NCBI GenBank assembly: GCA_009746045.1
Contig: RPFO01000730.1
Coordinates: forward strand, 1 to 34,529
Direction of reading: 5' to 3'
Length of the DNA: 34,529 nt
Source: Mesostigma viride
Lineage: Eukaryota > Streptophyta > Mesostigmatophyceae > Mesostigmatales > Mesostigmataceae
Shown here: positions 19,650-31,957 of the stretch, one piece after another
Numbering within the stretch: position 1 is the stretch's first letter
Layout: each line of letters opens with the position of its first letter
Made by a program: the position numbers and the translations under genes
The notes under the pieces: generated by a model
Told to the model about the DNA's origin: nothing
What the model saw: the letters and a program-made list of their open reading frames with translations, nothing else
The model's database searches: none

Positions 19650-19740
19650 AATGTTGGACAATGTTGGACTGCGGGCCCGACAGGTGAGGAACCGGTCGGG
19701 AACCGGCCGCCAACCTTCCAGTCCAACATTGTCCAACATT
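19650..19740. repeat. Small inverted repeat built of tandem ATGTTGGAC
   Basis: AATGTTGGACAATGTTGGAC (19650) is mirrored by GTCCAACATTGTCCAACATT ending at 19740. The stem is 22 bases around a 47-base GC-rich loop containing two GGGAACCGG-like repeats. This could be a MITE remnant or hairpin. Confidence 0.6.
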
Positions 19741-21308
19741 AGAGAGTTTTTGCAGAAGCTTTAGCTTTGACTTTAGCTTTAGCTTTGGAAGAGCGATTCC
19801 GCGTAAACCAAGACTTAAAGGTTACGTAACCGTTTGTAACCGTGACGGTCATGGACGGGCCATTTCAGACGTGGACGGCGGACCATTTCAGACCCGAAAT
19901 CAAAGCTATTCTAATTTAGCCGGGCAGAAAAAATCCCGTTTTTCTGACCATTCTATTTTAGCTTTATGAAGTGAGACAACTACTTGCATGTATGAAGTGA
20001 GACAACTACTTGAAAAACTCCTCCGTTGTCGCAGACTATCATACTAATTTCAATCTTTAAAGTTCAATGGTTGTCTCATTGCTTACTAATATATAAGGCC
20101 CCATCAGTATCAATGTTAAAATTAATATTAATAAGTGAGACAACTATTAAGTGAAACTAAAATTAAGTAGTTGTCTCACGTACGCAAAGTATTACATTCG
20201 GCTACACGGTTTACTAGCTGTATACTCAATTGTTTAACCATATAAACTTTTGGCCTGCGTTGGTACGTCTCCTTGATATAACCTAGTCCTAGAGTTACTC
20301 TCTGCTGAGATGCCTTGCCCTAGCTGTTGCCTAGCCATGATCATCTTCCACCCATGCCAGGCCTTTCAGGTATGATACATCATCATGGTGGTGCACGTGC
20401 ACCTTGTAGTGCACCCGGCCAGAGTTGGTTGCTGTTCACATCCCCCACATGCAGGTTGTAGCCTAAAATCAAAATTAAAAACCACTAGGTTGTACCCTAT
20501 AATGTATTTAAAAACATGCTCATTCCCAGCGATATGTGTTACATACAGATGCTTCCCACGGAGATATGCGCTGATCAAAGTTGTCTCCTTGATATGTTAT
20601 AATGTGATTTAATTGAAATTAATTTAAACAACCTAGCCCTTCAACGGCGTTGGATCGCCATGCGTCCAGGAATAGTGTTCTCACTCAATACCTGACCGAC
20701 GTTGTAGGTACGTCGGGAATCCGGAGTGCTTTCCGGACTCGGGTGAGGTCTGCTCGTCGCCTAAACTGTTGGCGAGTCGAGAAATTGGACCGCTGCAGGA
20801 AGCTATATGATGCAATATGCCCGTAATCTGAGTAGAGAGGTGCTCTAATGGACATGCAGAGGCTGATTGACGCTAGCAAACCCTCTAACCCGATCCTGTA
20901 GGAGGTGGCGGTGATTGGGTGCCCAGAAAAATTCGTGTGGAAACTGATTTTCAAGGCCCAAAGTAGCAGAAAAAATGCTGCATTGCGCTGCATCAAGCGG
21001 GCCACACCCTTCGAGATGGTAGGGTAAGTCATGTTTTCCACTACGCGACCGGCGACATGCGCAAGCACAGCTTGTGCCGGTCTCTTCCTCAACGCCGCAA
21101 CTCCGCACTGGCCATTACGTATATATGCGACCTAGCTGTCCCGCCCGCGCGCATTTGTAATTTTTGGCCATTTCCGACAGCTACCTACCTTCATCCGGCG
21201 CCTGATCAGACAGAACAAGGATCCGTATGCATGCGTTACAAGAGAACGGCTATCCGTATCTTTCTCTGGCGTCCGTAGAAATTTCCTGCCAAAGCTAAAG
21301 TCAAAGCT
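19741..21308. other. Repeat-rich intergenic stretch left of the transposon
   Basis: It contains AGCTTTGACTTTAGCTTT at about 19768 and its complement AAAGCTAAAGTCAAAGCT ending at 21308, exactly at the transposon edge. Three GTGAGACAAC copies lie near 19975-20135, with complements near 20070 and 20170. A 135-residue minus-strand open frame (20685-21092) has no recognisable features. There is no firm gene. Confidence 0.45.
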
Positions 21309-21518
21309 GGAAGCGCATAATTTGGCTCTGATGACACAAACTCTAGTGCGGGGGTGAGTGCGGGGTTCCGGGACACCACCGCACTAAGTCCGACGCGCCT
21401 GCCCAGGCCACGCCGCGCCGGACCGGCACACGAGTTACGCGGGAAAAAAGGGCCTGCCGCGCCAATTACTGTAGGACTTGGCTAATTTCTTTGTTGACTA
21501 CAAGCGCAGTCAAGGATG
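21309..21518 (+). repeat. Left terminal inverted repeat of the MULE
   Basis: It mirrors 31532-31742 and includes GTGCGGGGGTGAGTGCGGGG and GCGGGAAAAAAGGGCC. Visible mismatches are CTCTAG against CTCGAG and GACTACAAG against GACAACAAG. Confidence 0.9.
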
Positions 21519-21876
21519 ATAAAACGTAGCAATGGCGGACATGTTAGGGTGATGCTCGGCTTAGGGACAGTGGACATGTTTGAGTGATTGCTCGCCAGAC
21601 TCGAGCTCGCTGGCATACACGTCCGTGGCACCCTCGGCATTTAGCTGGGTTGGCGCAAATCCTTGTACTGTTTACTGGTGTGTGCGATAATAAAGGAATG
21701 GTTATGCACGACATCTAAATGCGAATATCACACAAAAACTGGTTCCTGGAATTCTCGCGAGCTGCGCGGTGTATGACTGGCGCTTTCCGTTTTTAATTTG
21801 CTTCTCGCCTTTTGTGCTCCAAACAGGGGGGTCGTTTACATCCACTGCAACAAAGTGCTCGTGACCTCCAGCTTTC

Positions 21877-22457
21877 ATGGCCCGGCCCTGCCTTTGCTGC
21901 TTGACCAGCACCAGACAGGGTGTGCTGGTGGCCATCCTCGCAATTTTTCTAGCGGTCAGCGGCATCGTGTGGGTCTGTGCCTTAGGTAAGGCGTTAAGCC
22001 CTTATTCCAGTTTCTGTCCAAATGGCACATCATATTAACTGTACTTGCTTCGTCTTGCGCATGCGGACCCCCCCTTGTTAATGATGCGTTGTCCTGACAT
22101 TAGCTTCGCATGTGCATTAATGGGACGTGTTCCCGATGTGCATATTTCGGCCCATTATTACTTCAACATACAATTTCATGGCGATATTAACTATATGAAT
22201 TAAATGCATTTCCTCTTTCCTTAATCCTTCTAGTTATACCCTTTTTTCATGTTTGGTTGGTGGTTATCCATGTAGGGCATGTGGCGGTGCAAGAGCGCGC
22301 GCGGGTGCCTGCGAAGTTTTCAGTTGTCGCGCCTATCAACCCAGGTAAGCAAGGAGTAGAGGGAAAGACTAAGAATATATTTTCTGAATTTCTAGGTCAT
22401 AGTTGTCCTTTTGCACGAGATGGAAGCGTTATGCCATGGGGCTTTATGGTTGGGTAA
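21877..22457 (+). CDS. Possible small membrane protein inside the MULE, three exons
   Basis: This is a tentative model: exons 21877-21985, 22276-22344 and 22396-22457, all GT-AG and all phase 1, giving 79 residues. The N-terminus (MARPCLCCLTSTRQ) precedes one strong hydrophobic helix at about residues 15-36 (GVLVAILAIFLAVSGIVWVC), typical of a membrane anchor. The remainder is short and mixed. No family is recognised. Three consecutive phase-compatible splice sites support it; chance remains possible for so short a product. Confidence 0.35.
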
Positions 22458-23183
22458 TAGCCCTCCTGAGAACGGCTTGCTCTGCAACTTTGTTGGTATG
22501 TTCATACCTTGTCACGCGGCAATGTGGTGCAGATCTTCATGCATCCACATGGTGGATCACCTTGGCGTTATTGGCACTACATGTTGGTCTGAGGTAAGGA
22601 ATCCATGCTACCCTAAAACGACTAATGCACTGAATGCTCCTCTTTCAGTTTCCAGCGGAATACACAATGATGAGTTGTTTCAGATACTTCTTGGCGCCAC
22701 GTGCGGCACGCGGTGGGCCTAGCCTATTGGGATCTAGCGGAAGCTATTCTTAAGTTAGGGTTTATTTTTGGAGTTATATTGGCAGCCCCATGCAGCTATG
22801 CCTAGACTTGCTTGGCCATTTTGAGGTGCGATCGAGGTAGTTCATAACTTCTTTCTTCGCTGCCCTTTTTCCTTTTGCGCGTTGCTGAGCAGGGATATGC
22901 CGAGGTGCTCTCCTTATGTCCATGTCTGCATTTGGCACAAGGCACAATGCATCGCTCCAAAACGGCAGTCAGTTCGGCGACCCAGGCATCGCGGTATTGT
23001 TCGCCGCCTTCTCGCTCGGCGTAAAGCGGTGCGGCAACGCAAGCATCCTTCCTCACAGCGCGGGGAAAGCATCCCTCCCCCTCCCCCGCCACCTTCCCCG
23101 CAAAGGGAAATAGTGTGGCATATGATACGTTTCGTACGCAGACTATACATCATACGCAGCTTTGCCGTACGGATGTTAAACGT
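22458..23183. other. Stretch between the small gene and the transposase gene
   Basis: Only short open frames are seen. One possible exon, HEMEALCHGALWLGNSPPENG, ends at a GT near 22497. No recognisable product. Confidence 0.3.
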
Positions 23184-26100
23184 ATGCCTACGGATACGCG
23201 TACTCTTGCGTATTACGTACTCTCACGTATTATCTTTCTCTGCTTCCCCGCCACCCCACCGCCACCGCCACCGCCACCGCCACCGCCACCGCCACCGCCA
23301 CCGCCACCGCCACCTTCTCCGCCACCTTCTCCGCCACTTTCTCCGCCACCTTCCCATGTTGGAGCACCTCCACCTGCGGCAGCGCCGGCACCGATTGGTC
23401 AGCACGGCGGACAACCGTTTTCCAACGTACGTTGCCCTTCCATGTCGTTATCTCATTTTCCCGTTCGAACTCGCTCATGCTTGGTAGCGACATGGTCTGG
23501 AATGTTCTTGTTGTAAGCATCTTTCCATGATAATGGAGTTATTTGCATATAAGGCAGTTAGTGAGCTTCATAATGGCAACTTATGTTTATGGCGTCCCCA
23601 GCTAATTGCACCCACCAAATCCATGACTATGTTGTAACTTGTAATTAGTTTCTGAACATCGTGTTTAATTTCTTATGTTGCTGACCCAAAACAGGGAAGT
23701 TCAAGACAAAATCCAACACCAGTGCCCAGTTGTGAAGGCACAAACAAGGCAACCAGGAAAAGGAAGGCCTCCTACAAGTGTGCTCGCAGAGGTATTTCTG
23801 GGAGGCGCTGCTGTGACAACACGGGCACCCATCCGGACAATCCACTTGTGGCCGGCCGTGAACCACTTCAATTCGTTGGCTCTCATTTATACTGCACGGG
23901 GTGCGCGGATGCTGTACGCTCCAAGAAAAGGTACGCCTGGGTATGCGCGTGTTGTTTTTACTCTACATGTCATCAATACATTGAACAACCTTTTTCTGAT
24001 TTGCGTCGTTTATCAAGCACAGTCTCTTAGTTGCCTTAGCTTTCATGGTGTTCACCAAGGCCATATCAAATATTGTAGTAGTGCATAATGTAACTCTTTT
24101 GGCTGAATGTTCTTTGGGTTTTGTTGATTGGCCTGTGATTGGTCTTTATGGCCTGCTAGTTTTGGTTTACGGTATGGTTTTGCTTGGAAATAGATTTTTA
24201 TTCTACAGAAGCCTTATTGCAGCGTTTATGGTAGATGAGCCCGTTTGGCAGCCCTATGCCGGGCGTAATCTTATCTTAACCTCGTGGCTTGTCCTTTCCT
24301 ACTAGCACATTACTGACAAGCCACACACAACATGGGGTCGCAAGAAAACCTTAGCATAGCGCTCCATGGGGTGTTCATGGCAAGCCCAATGCGTGGTGGC
24401 TAAATGTTTAACCTTTACTCGGGGGCTCGGCGTGCCATGCTTCCAAGTTCGTTGTCTCTTTTCATTAATATAACTCTCCCCATTTGTTACCCATTTGTCC
24501 CGCATTGTCTTACATGAATGCTTTGTACTTTGCTGTATTCCGTGTTTGTGGCGTTTCAATATCGAGCAGCACCTTGAGCACTACGGAGATTAACCAATTT
24601 ATTGACGCCCTGAAGCCTTACCCCAATGTTGACTGCGGTCAAATATATGAGACCCCCAAGCTCGCTAATCAGGCGCTCGACAAAGCCAACAAGCAAGAGC
24701 TCAAGAATGGGCCCCTAAATTTTCACGACCTCAACTGGGTGTTGGTGTTTTGCGATAAAGGTCCAAAGCAAAGGGTCCTTTTGCGATCTAGCTTACCAAC
24801 CAACAGAACCGCTGACTATTTGAGCGGCGAGGGCGAAAGGGCAAACTGCAAGCCTCGTTGTAGACGAAACGAGAGCAATGCACAAAAGACATCAAAAGCT
24901 TGCGCCCCGCCTTCGGACGCCCCACTGGATGCCGCCCCGGCTGCCGTGCCCTCTGCCCCGGCTGCGGTGCCCTCCGCCCCGGCTGCCGTGCCCTGCGCCC
25001 CGGCTGCCGTGCCCTCCGCCCCGGCTGCCGTGCCCTGCGCCCCGGCTGCCGTGCCCTCCGCCCCGGCTGCCGTGCCCTGCGCCCCGGCTGCCGTGCCATG
25101 CGCCCCGGCTGCCGTGCCCTCCGCCCCGGCTGCCGTGCCCTGCGCCCCGGCTGCCGTGCCCTGCGCCCCGGCTGCCGTGCCCTCCGCCCCGGCTGCGTGC
25201 CCTCCGCCCCGGCTGCCGTGCCCTCCGCCCCGGCTGCGGTGCCCTCCGCCCCGGCTGCGGCCCTCCGCCCCGGCTGCGTGCCCTGCGCCCCGGCTGCGGT
25301 GCCCTCCGCCCCGGCTGCGGTGCCCTCCGCCCCGGCTGCCGTGCCCTGCGCCCCGGCTGCCGTGCCCTGCGCCCCGGCTGCCGTGCCCTCCGCCCCGGCT
25401 GCCGTGCCCTCCGCCCCGGCTGCGTGCCCTCCGCCCCGGCTGCGTGCCCTGCGCCCCGGCTGCGTGCCCTCCGCCCCGGCTGCGGTGCCCTCCGCCCCGG
25501 CTGCGTGCCCTCCGCCCCGGCTGCGTGCCCTGCGCCCCGGCTGCCGTGCCCTCCGCCCCGGCTGCGTGCCCTGCGCCCCGGCTGCCGTGCCCTCCGCCCC
25601 GGCTGCGTGCCCTCCGCCCCGGCTGCGTGCCCTCCGCCCCGGCTGCGGTGCCCTCCGCCCCGCGGGGTGCATCATCAACATTAGCTGCCGGACAAGAAGT
25701 GCAGGAGGATGATCCGGACAGCGATTCTGGGGATGAGGAGGAAGATGGGGGTGGAAAGGACCATGAGCGTCACCCAAGTGCCAACAAGGCATTTGCGCGG
25801 TACACCTGTGCGAGGTATGGCAGCTGCAGGGTCAACCCAAAGAAACTGCCGCGTGGGCACCCTAAGGCGCGGGCGTCTAAATTGAGGGGTGAGATGTGCG
25901 TTGGATGTCGGGTTTCATGGCGTATCGTGGAGTTACGTGAGAACCTCGGCACATCATATATCACGTACTCCGAGTTCAGGCATGAGCATGGGGCAACTGG
26001 GCTGGCCAGGGACATCTACGAAGGTGGACAACGACTAAGCGAACGTTGCCGGGAGTTTCTATGCGGTAAGATGAGTGACCTGAAGGATGGGCAGCGGGCT

Positions 26101-28137
26101 AATTGTAATGCTATCATCCGAGAATGGCAGAGAAGCTTAGAGGACTTGCTGGGATCCGAGGAGGCTATCAAGCAAAGGGACTACGCGTTGACTGCAGCGG
26201 ATGTGAGAAACATGGAAGACAAGTTGCTTTCAACGGCGTGGAAGTTCCATGCAGAAGAAGCAGAAAGCGTGGAATTATGGGCAGCGCGCTTGGGGGACAA
26301 CGTCCGCTACTACCAACCCCAGGAGATGACCCCGGACGGTACAGTCCAACTTTCCCCCTTTGTGCTAGTGTACCAGAATGCATGGCAGCGGGAAATGTAT
26401 AAACTGCATGGGCAAAAGAAGGCATTTTTGGATAGCACATTTGGGGTATCCACCATGGGTTTCTCACTGGTGACGCTCATGGTCGTGGATGCTTTTGGTA
26501 ATGGTGTGCCAGTGGCTTGGTGCCTTGCCAGCGCGGAGACCAGTGCCGTGTATGAGGCATTTCTAGAAGCTGTGGTGGATGGCTGTGAAACGAAGCCCCC
26601 GTTGACAATCATCATCGATTGTTCAAACGCTGAAATGAACGCATTGAAGCGGGTGTTCCCAGCTACCAAGATCTTTTTGTGTTCATGGCACGTCCAGCGC
26701 GCTTGGTGCACGAACCTATTAACAAAGGTGAAAGGTGCCAAGGTCCGTATGGAACTGATGGAAGAGCTTAATGCCATCTTGTATTACATGAGCTCGCGCC
26801 TTGCCGGGGATGCGGAGGCGCAAGTACGTGCGGTGCAATGCCGGCTCACCCAGTTTTATACCAAGTGGGACCCCATTACCCCCGCATTTGTCGACTACAT
26901 GCGCAGTCAATGGGAGGACAAGCTGCACATGTGGGCGAAAGCGTTTAGGGTGGCGGATTATGCCCAACATGATACGAACAATATTCTTGAACGGTATCAT
27001 CGAACCCTCAAGTATACTTGGCTGCATAACCGTGGGCGCCAACGTCTTGACTGGCTAATTTACATGTTTGGGTTGATTGTTGGGTGGCTGGAAAGGGACC
27101 AACAGCTCAAAACCCGTGGTGTCATCATAAATCACCGTCGGCGGAAAGAAGAGATGGCGGAGCTTGACAAGGCGTGTAATCTCCAAGCGGAAATACAGCA
27201 AGGTAAAACCAGGAGCTGCTGGGCGGAGATGGTCACGGATGGTTCTTGCACATCCCGTCGCGTTGTGGTGGATTTCGTGACTTGCGTGAGGTCATTTAAT
27301 ATTGACCTCAACTCTAACACGGCCACTTGCGACTGCACCGACTCTAAAACAGGAAACATTTGTCATCATTTCTTGGTCGACCTCATGCTCTCCGGTGTGG
27401 CTACCCGTGAGGACATTGAGCTTGTGATCAAACGCCGGGCAGCATTCGGTGTTCCGCCAAACAAGCACTCTTGTGTGCACTTCCTTGAGGAATTGCTCTG
27501 GGTGAGAAACAAGGCAACTCCATCTGAGAAAGGGGAGGCTTCGGATTTTCCTGACACGGCTGACGTCGATGAAACTCCCGATGACGCCCAGCCACCCGAC
27601 TTTGGTCAACCTGCCAATCACGACAAAGGTCAAGCATCATCTTCCGTGAAGGAGAAGAATCGGCAGATGCTTAGCCGAATCGAGGCTGCATGGGATGGGG
27701 CGGCAACCGAGGATGGTTTGCGGCGCGCCCAAGAGCTCACAAGTCTAGCTTTGGCGGACGTGGCGCGACAAATTGAAGACTTTGTGCGCTTGGATAGGCA
27801 AAGGGCAGCAGTGGGCAATGTTCCGCCTACACCTACCTTGCGCCCTGTTGATAAACCTGCGGTCAGGAGAGGCACTCGAGACATTCGGCACGACCCCGCT
27901 GTATTCGGGCAACAATGTGGTGTCAAACGTGCATTTGTCCGTCGGAATGGTGGGGCAAAGAAACAGAAGCTGAGCGTCATGGGCCGATTGCAGAAAGATG
28001 CTGCCAGTGAGGCAAGCAATGGTGCGGGGTCCCGAGCCCAAAGCAATCCACTATGTTCTTTTCCACTTGCTGAAGCGTCGGATTCATCATTGGCCATGCC
28101 GGAAGGCGGCCAAGCGGCTGTCGACCACGGCTTGTGA
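23184..28137 (+). CDS. MULE transposase with N-terminal zinc finger, DDE core and SWIM finger (spliced)
   Basis: The likely exons are 23184?-23426 (proline run), 23695-23930, 24306 to about 24340, and about 24570-28137. The first junctions keep phase; the last donor is uncertain. Exons 2-3 form a CxxC...H...H finger (YCTGC, then [12 protein letters not shown]), probably for DNA binding. The large exon starts near [19 protein letters not shown], then a long Ala/Pro-rich repeat (24940-25665), then an acidic patch. The catalytic core has D at 26431 (FLDSTFG), D at 26617 ([10 protein letters not shown]) followed by CSWHVQRAW, and E at 26989 (NILERYHR). The SWIM finger [14 protein letters not shown] lies at 27328-27369. 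The C-terminus is charged, with basic clusters. This order is that of Mutator-family transposases, which act in the nucleus on the element ends. It appears full length with no stop. Confidence 0.85.
23256..23333 (+). repeat. (CCGCCA)n hexanucleotide tract
   Basis: About ten pure units followed by TTCTCCGCCAC variants. In the transposase frame it encodes a proline run and is open in other frames as well. Confidence 0.85.
24940..25665 (+). repeat. GC-rich 20/21-base tandem repeat inside the transposase exon
   Basis: The unit is GCTGCCGTGCCCTCCGCCCCG (21 bases). A 20-base form, GCTGCGTGCCCTCCGCCCCG, lacks one base and a few units are 22 or 19. Each 20-base unit shifts the frame, yet none of the three forward frames contains a stop, so the protein passes among [14 protein letters not shown] and GCRALRP and remains open. 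About 35 units are present. Confidence 0.9.
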
Positions 28138-28260
28138 TGGAGCTCAAGCTGCCGAGGCATACATGTGGAGGTAATACACTGTGCAAGAGCCAATGTCCTT
28201 CGGCGAAGTCATTCCTCACAGGCATGTTGTGTGTGGGCGGGGGCAGGGGCGGGGGCGCGC
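28138..28260. other. Transposase 3' flank
   Basis: A short unique stretch after the TGA, with a GT-type donor near 28170. It ends in a G-rich run before the microsatellite. No polyadenylation signal is obvious. Confidence 0.3.
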
Positions 28261-29043
<783 letters not shown>

Positions 29044-31313
29044 CAACCTAACGAACTCCCTCTCACTGCGTCTCTCTCTGCTGGGCTTCCTTTTCCCTTT
29101 TTCTCCCCCGTTATTGTATTGTGGTTGTGCATGTGCATGTAATGCCCATATGTACGCAATTAGAAAAAGAGATTCCTGAAGTTTTTCATCCATAGCTTGT
29201 CACGAATCATTGTTTGTGTGTGGTTGAGTCCAGGGTTCTAAACTCAGTGCTTGTCTATTTGCTCTTAATGCAGGAGGTGGTGACCGAGCTTTCGGCATGA
29301 AGATTCCAAGACTACCCTCATATTGGAGCATTATCAGCTGGCAGCTGCAAATGCCCAAGGGCTGCAATGGATGGAGCTCTCGAGTTGAAGGGCCCATTAT
29401 CATAAAGGCCTGCCTTCACGTTGGCCATGTTACACAGTCATGAATGAATAAATTAATAAACACGTAGACAGCGTCAGCATATTTCCTGATGGAATGGGGA
29501 AGGGGGGATGGGGACAGTCATAAGCTAGCCGCAGTGGTGCAGTATCATGTGTCTTATATGCATACTGCTATAAAACTGGGCACCTTGAAAATTTTCCTCG
29601 TGGGCTAGCTAGGATCCATGCGACAACTGGATGATTGTGAGGTTCTTCAACATCTACCTGGTCAGTAATTTTGCAGGTGGCCGGCCAACACAAGGTATGC
29701 GTTGCTAACATTCAACACATGCATGCGTCTGCTGATTTAATAATGCATACCGATGCTGGTTGACCTTGATAGCTAATTTATTGGCGGATCCACACGTCAC
29801 GTTGCCGTAAGTAATAATCATAAGATGTCATGATTGACTGCGTCAACGAGCATACATCCCCATTGGAATGGTTGAGCAATGAGCCCCGACCAAATTATCA
29901 GTCAAACCTTAATTTGGGTTGAAAGAGCGTCAAACACATTCTTGATTGTCCAAATTCTTACTATATGATCTGACGTGCATCCATCCTCACAATGCCAATG
30001 GCCGCTATCTCATGGATGACAGGAACATGTTTCCTGCTCTAAAATTAAATTAAATAAATTATAGCATGCCTCGGTGGGGTGGGCATGTAGCACCTAGAGT
30101 GCTTTCCAGTCCCTGTAAGTTGCACAGTGGGAAAGGGGCAAAGACACCTGCGTCCTCACTCATGCCCGAAGGCAGGCCACAGCTGCGTTCAACGCTCGTT
30201 GGACTATGGCAAACTGTGGGTGTGCTAAAGCTGAAATATGCGCGAGTATGCTGGTATGTTGGCTGCTCTAAGGACCGAGCCACTGATGGCCAGTGGTGGA
30301 ATCATCTTGCACGTAGTCTAGCTAGCCAACCCCAACACTGTCCCAAGGTACCTAGCCACAAAGACCCCACTAGCTGCAGGCATGGGTGCCAACAAAGTGT
30401 GATTCGGCTAGGATCGGCTCCCAAACATGCGAGCCATACATGTGTGCTTTACATTTACGCACACACTGACAACCTCAGCCCAGGTCGATCCACGTTGGTT
30501 GACATTAGACAACGTATTGACGCTGTAATTACCAAATAAGCAAAAAAGCTCACCATGGGCTCAACAATTTTCAGGCACGGCATGTGCACGGCAGTTGCCT
30601 GCACCTATTTTACAATGCACGTCAGTGGTAAAAAGCTTGGTACTGTATTTCATTGATATTTGTAATGCCATCCTTGCCTGCATGTCCCAAGGGCTACTCT
30701 AAAAAAAGAAGAAGCAGTATCAACGACAAGCTTTCTACTTTAGGACACAAGGATCCCTATACAAACACTCATACAAGAACAAACCCAGCATTCAACAAAC
30801 CCATCACCAAATGATACAGTGGTCAGTCACACTCTGCAACACTAAACTTGAAGGATACAGCAACACTAGCAACCTACGCAAAATAAGCAAGATACTGTAA
30901 CAGATACATGTGGTCCAGTTCCCAGATACGGGCTGACAGTTCCGCGAGGGCCGACAAGGTGTGCTACCAAGCTTTACGCAGAAAATCAGAAGAGAAAGGC
31001 GCGCACGATGACCGCGTCCAGACGCATTTCCCGGTATATCTCTTCAAGGTCTACTTGGAAACTTGGTAGCGAGGTATGGAGAGGCAATGCATAAAAAGCT
31101 CGGAAGCTAACGAGAGAAGGCAGGGTGGGGGGAAGAAGACAGGACGGGACGTTGGAGGAACGCATGAGACGGAGGGAGGGAGCGAGCAAGGGAGGGAGGG
31201 AGGGAGAAAAAAACGAGAGAGGGAAAGATTGCCAGACAAAAGATCGATTCGAAGAGGAAACTAAGTGTGCCGACATTACTGCGAGTAGAGAAAGCAGAAT
31301 TTTTATTGCTATG
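29044..31313. other. Right part of the MULE without firm genes
   Basis: A polypyrimidine stretch and acceptor-like TTAATGCAG near 29272 come first, then AT-rich sequence (29400-30060). A 157-residue plus-strand open frame at 30066-30539 has no recognisable motif. A GGGA/AGGG purine run lies at about 31120-31230. Confidence 0.4.
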
Positions 31314-31514
31314 GATCCCAGGGACGTCAAAGACTGTTTGTCTCCTACTTTAGACAAATTAGGGTCCGATGATTATACTTTAGAACAACCATGGCATTCT
31401 CGTCGCCCAACTTCCCGGCTGCGCAATTGCCAGGCAATAGTCACTACTGCATCACAAAGAAAACAGATTTTTGCCACCTTCAAGCGTAAATTGCCAGCAC
31501 CTTGGCAAAAATAA
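31314..31514 (+). CDS. Short open frame next to the right terminal repeat
   Basis: About 66 residues from MDPRDVKDCLSPTLDKLG to KRKLPAPWQK, stopping 17 bases before the right terminal repeat. It is the tail of a longer frame that begins in the purine run. The end is basic. It could be a terminal exon of a second element gene, or chance. No family recognised. Confidence 0.2.
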   Translation, partial: DPRDVKDCLSPTLDKLGSDDYTLEQPWHSRRPTSRLRNCQAIVTTASQRKQIFATFKRKLPAPWQK

Positions 31515-31531
31515 TGCAATGATGCCAATTG

Positions 31532-31742
31532 CATCCTTGACTGCGCTTGTTGTCAACAAAGAAATTAGCCAAGTCCTACAGTAATTGGCGCGGCAGGCCC
31601 TTTTTTCCCGCGTAACTCGTGTGCCGGTCCGGCGCGGCGTGGCCTGGGCAGGCGCGTCGGACTTAGTGCGGTGGTGTCCCGGAACCCCGCACTCACCCCC
31701 GCACTCGAGTTTGTGTCATCAGAGCCAAATTATGCGCTTCCC
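31532..31742 (-). repeat. Right terminal inverted repeat of the MULE
   Basis: Reverse complement of 21309-21518 with a few mismatches; it ends ATTATGCGCTTCC. Confidence 0.9.
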
Positions 31743-31957
31743 TAAAAATGGCTGCAGCCCTGCTGCAGCTGGAATAAGCCAGTTGTCATCCGCATTGGCG
31801 ATGTCGGTTGATCTCCCGCGAATTCCAGGTTGCCTTGTTGGAAGGCACACAACAGGTTTCATGGCGGCATCCTGCATTGCAGATGCTGGTTCGTGGGACA
31901 CCACCTTACTTGTTCACCCCATCGCATGTAGCTAGCATTTCGCGAAACAGTCCAGTT
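31743..31957 (+). promoter_or_regulatory. Presumed promoter / 5' leader of the MDP-1 gene
   Basis: Unique sequence between the transposon end and the ATG. It contains CTGCAGCCCTGCTGCAG-type repeats; no TATA box is seen. The transposon edge may have replaced distal promoter elements. Confidence 0.3.

Noticed and set aside
19768-21308. A separate transposon bounded by AGCTTTGACTTTAGCTTT and its complement
   Set aside because: The inverted pair is short and of low complexity, no coding content lies between, and the flanks show no duplication.
24788-25792. Minus-strand 334-residue frame of RRARQPG repeats
   Set aside because: Antisense shadow of the stop-free 20/21-base repeat inside the transposase exon.
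30066-30539. 157-residue open frame in the right part of the MULE
   Set aside because: No motif, no visible splice context and mixed composition; chance length in this background.
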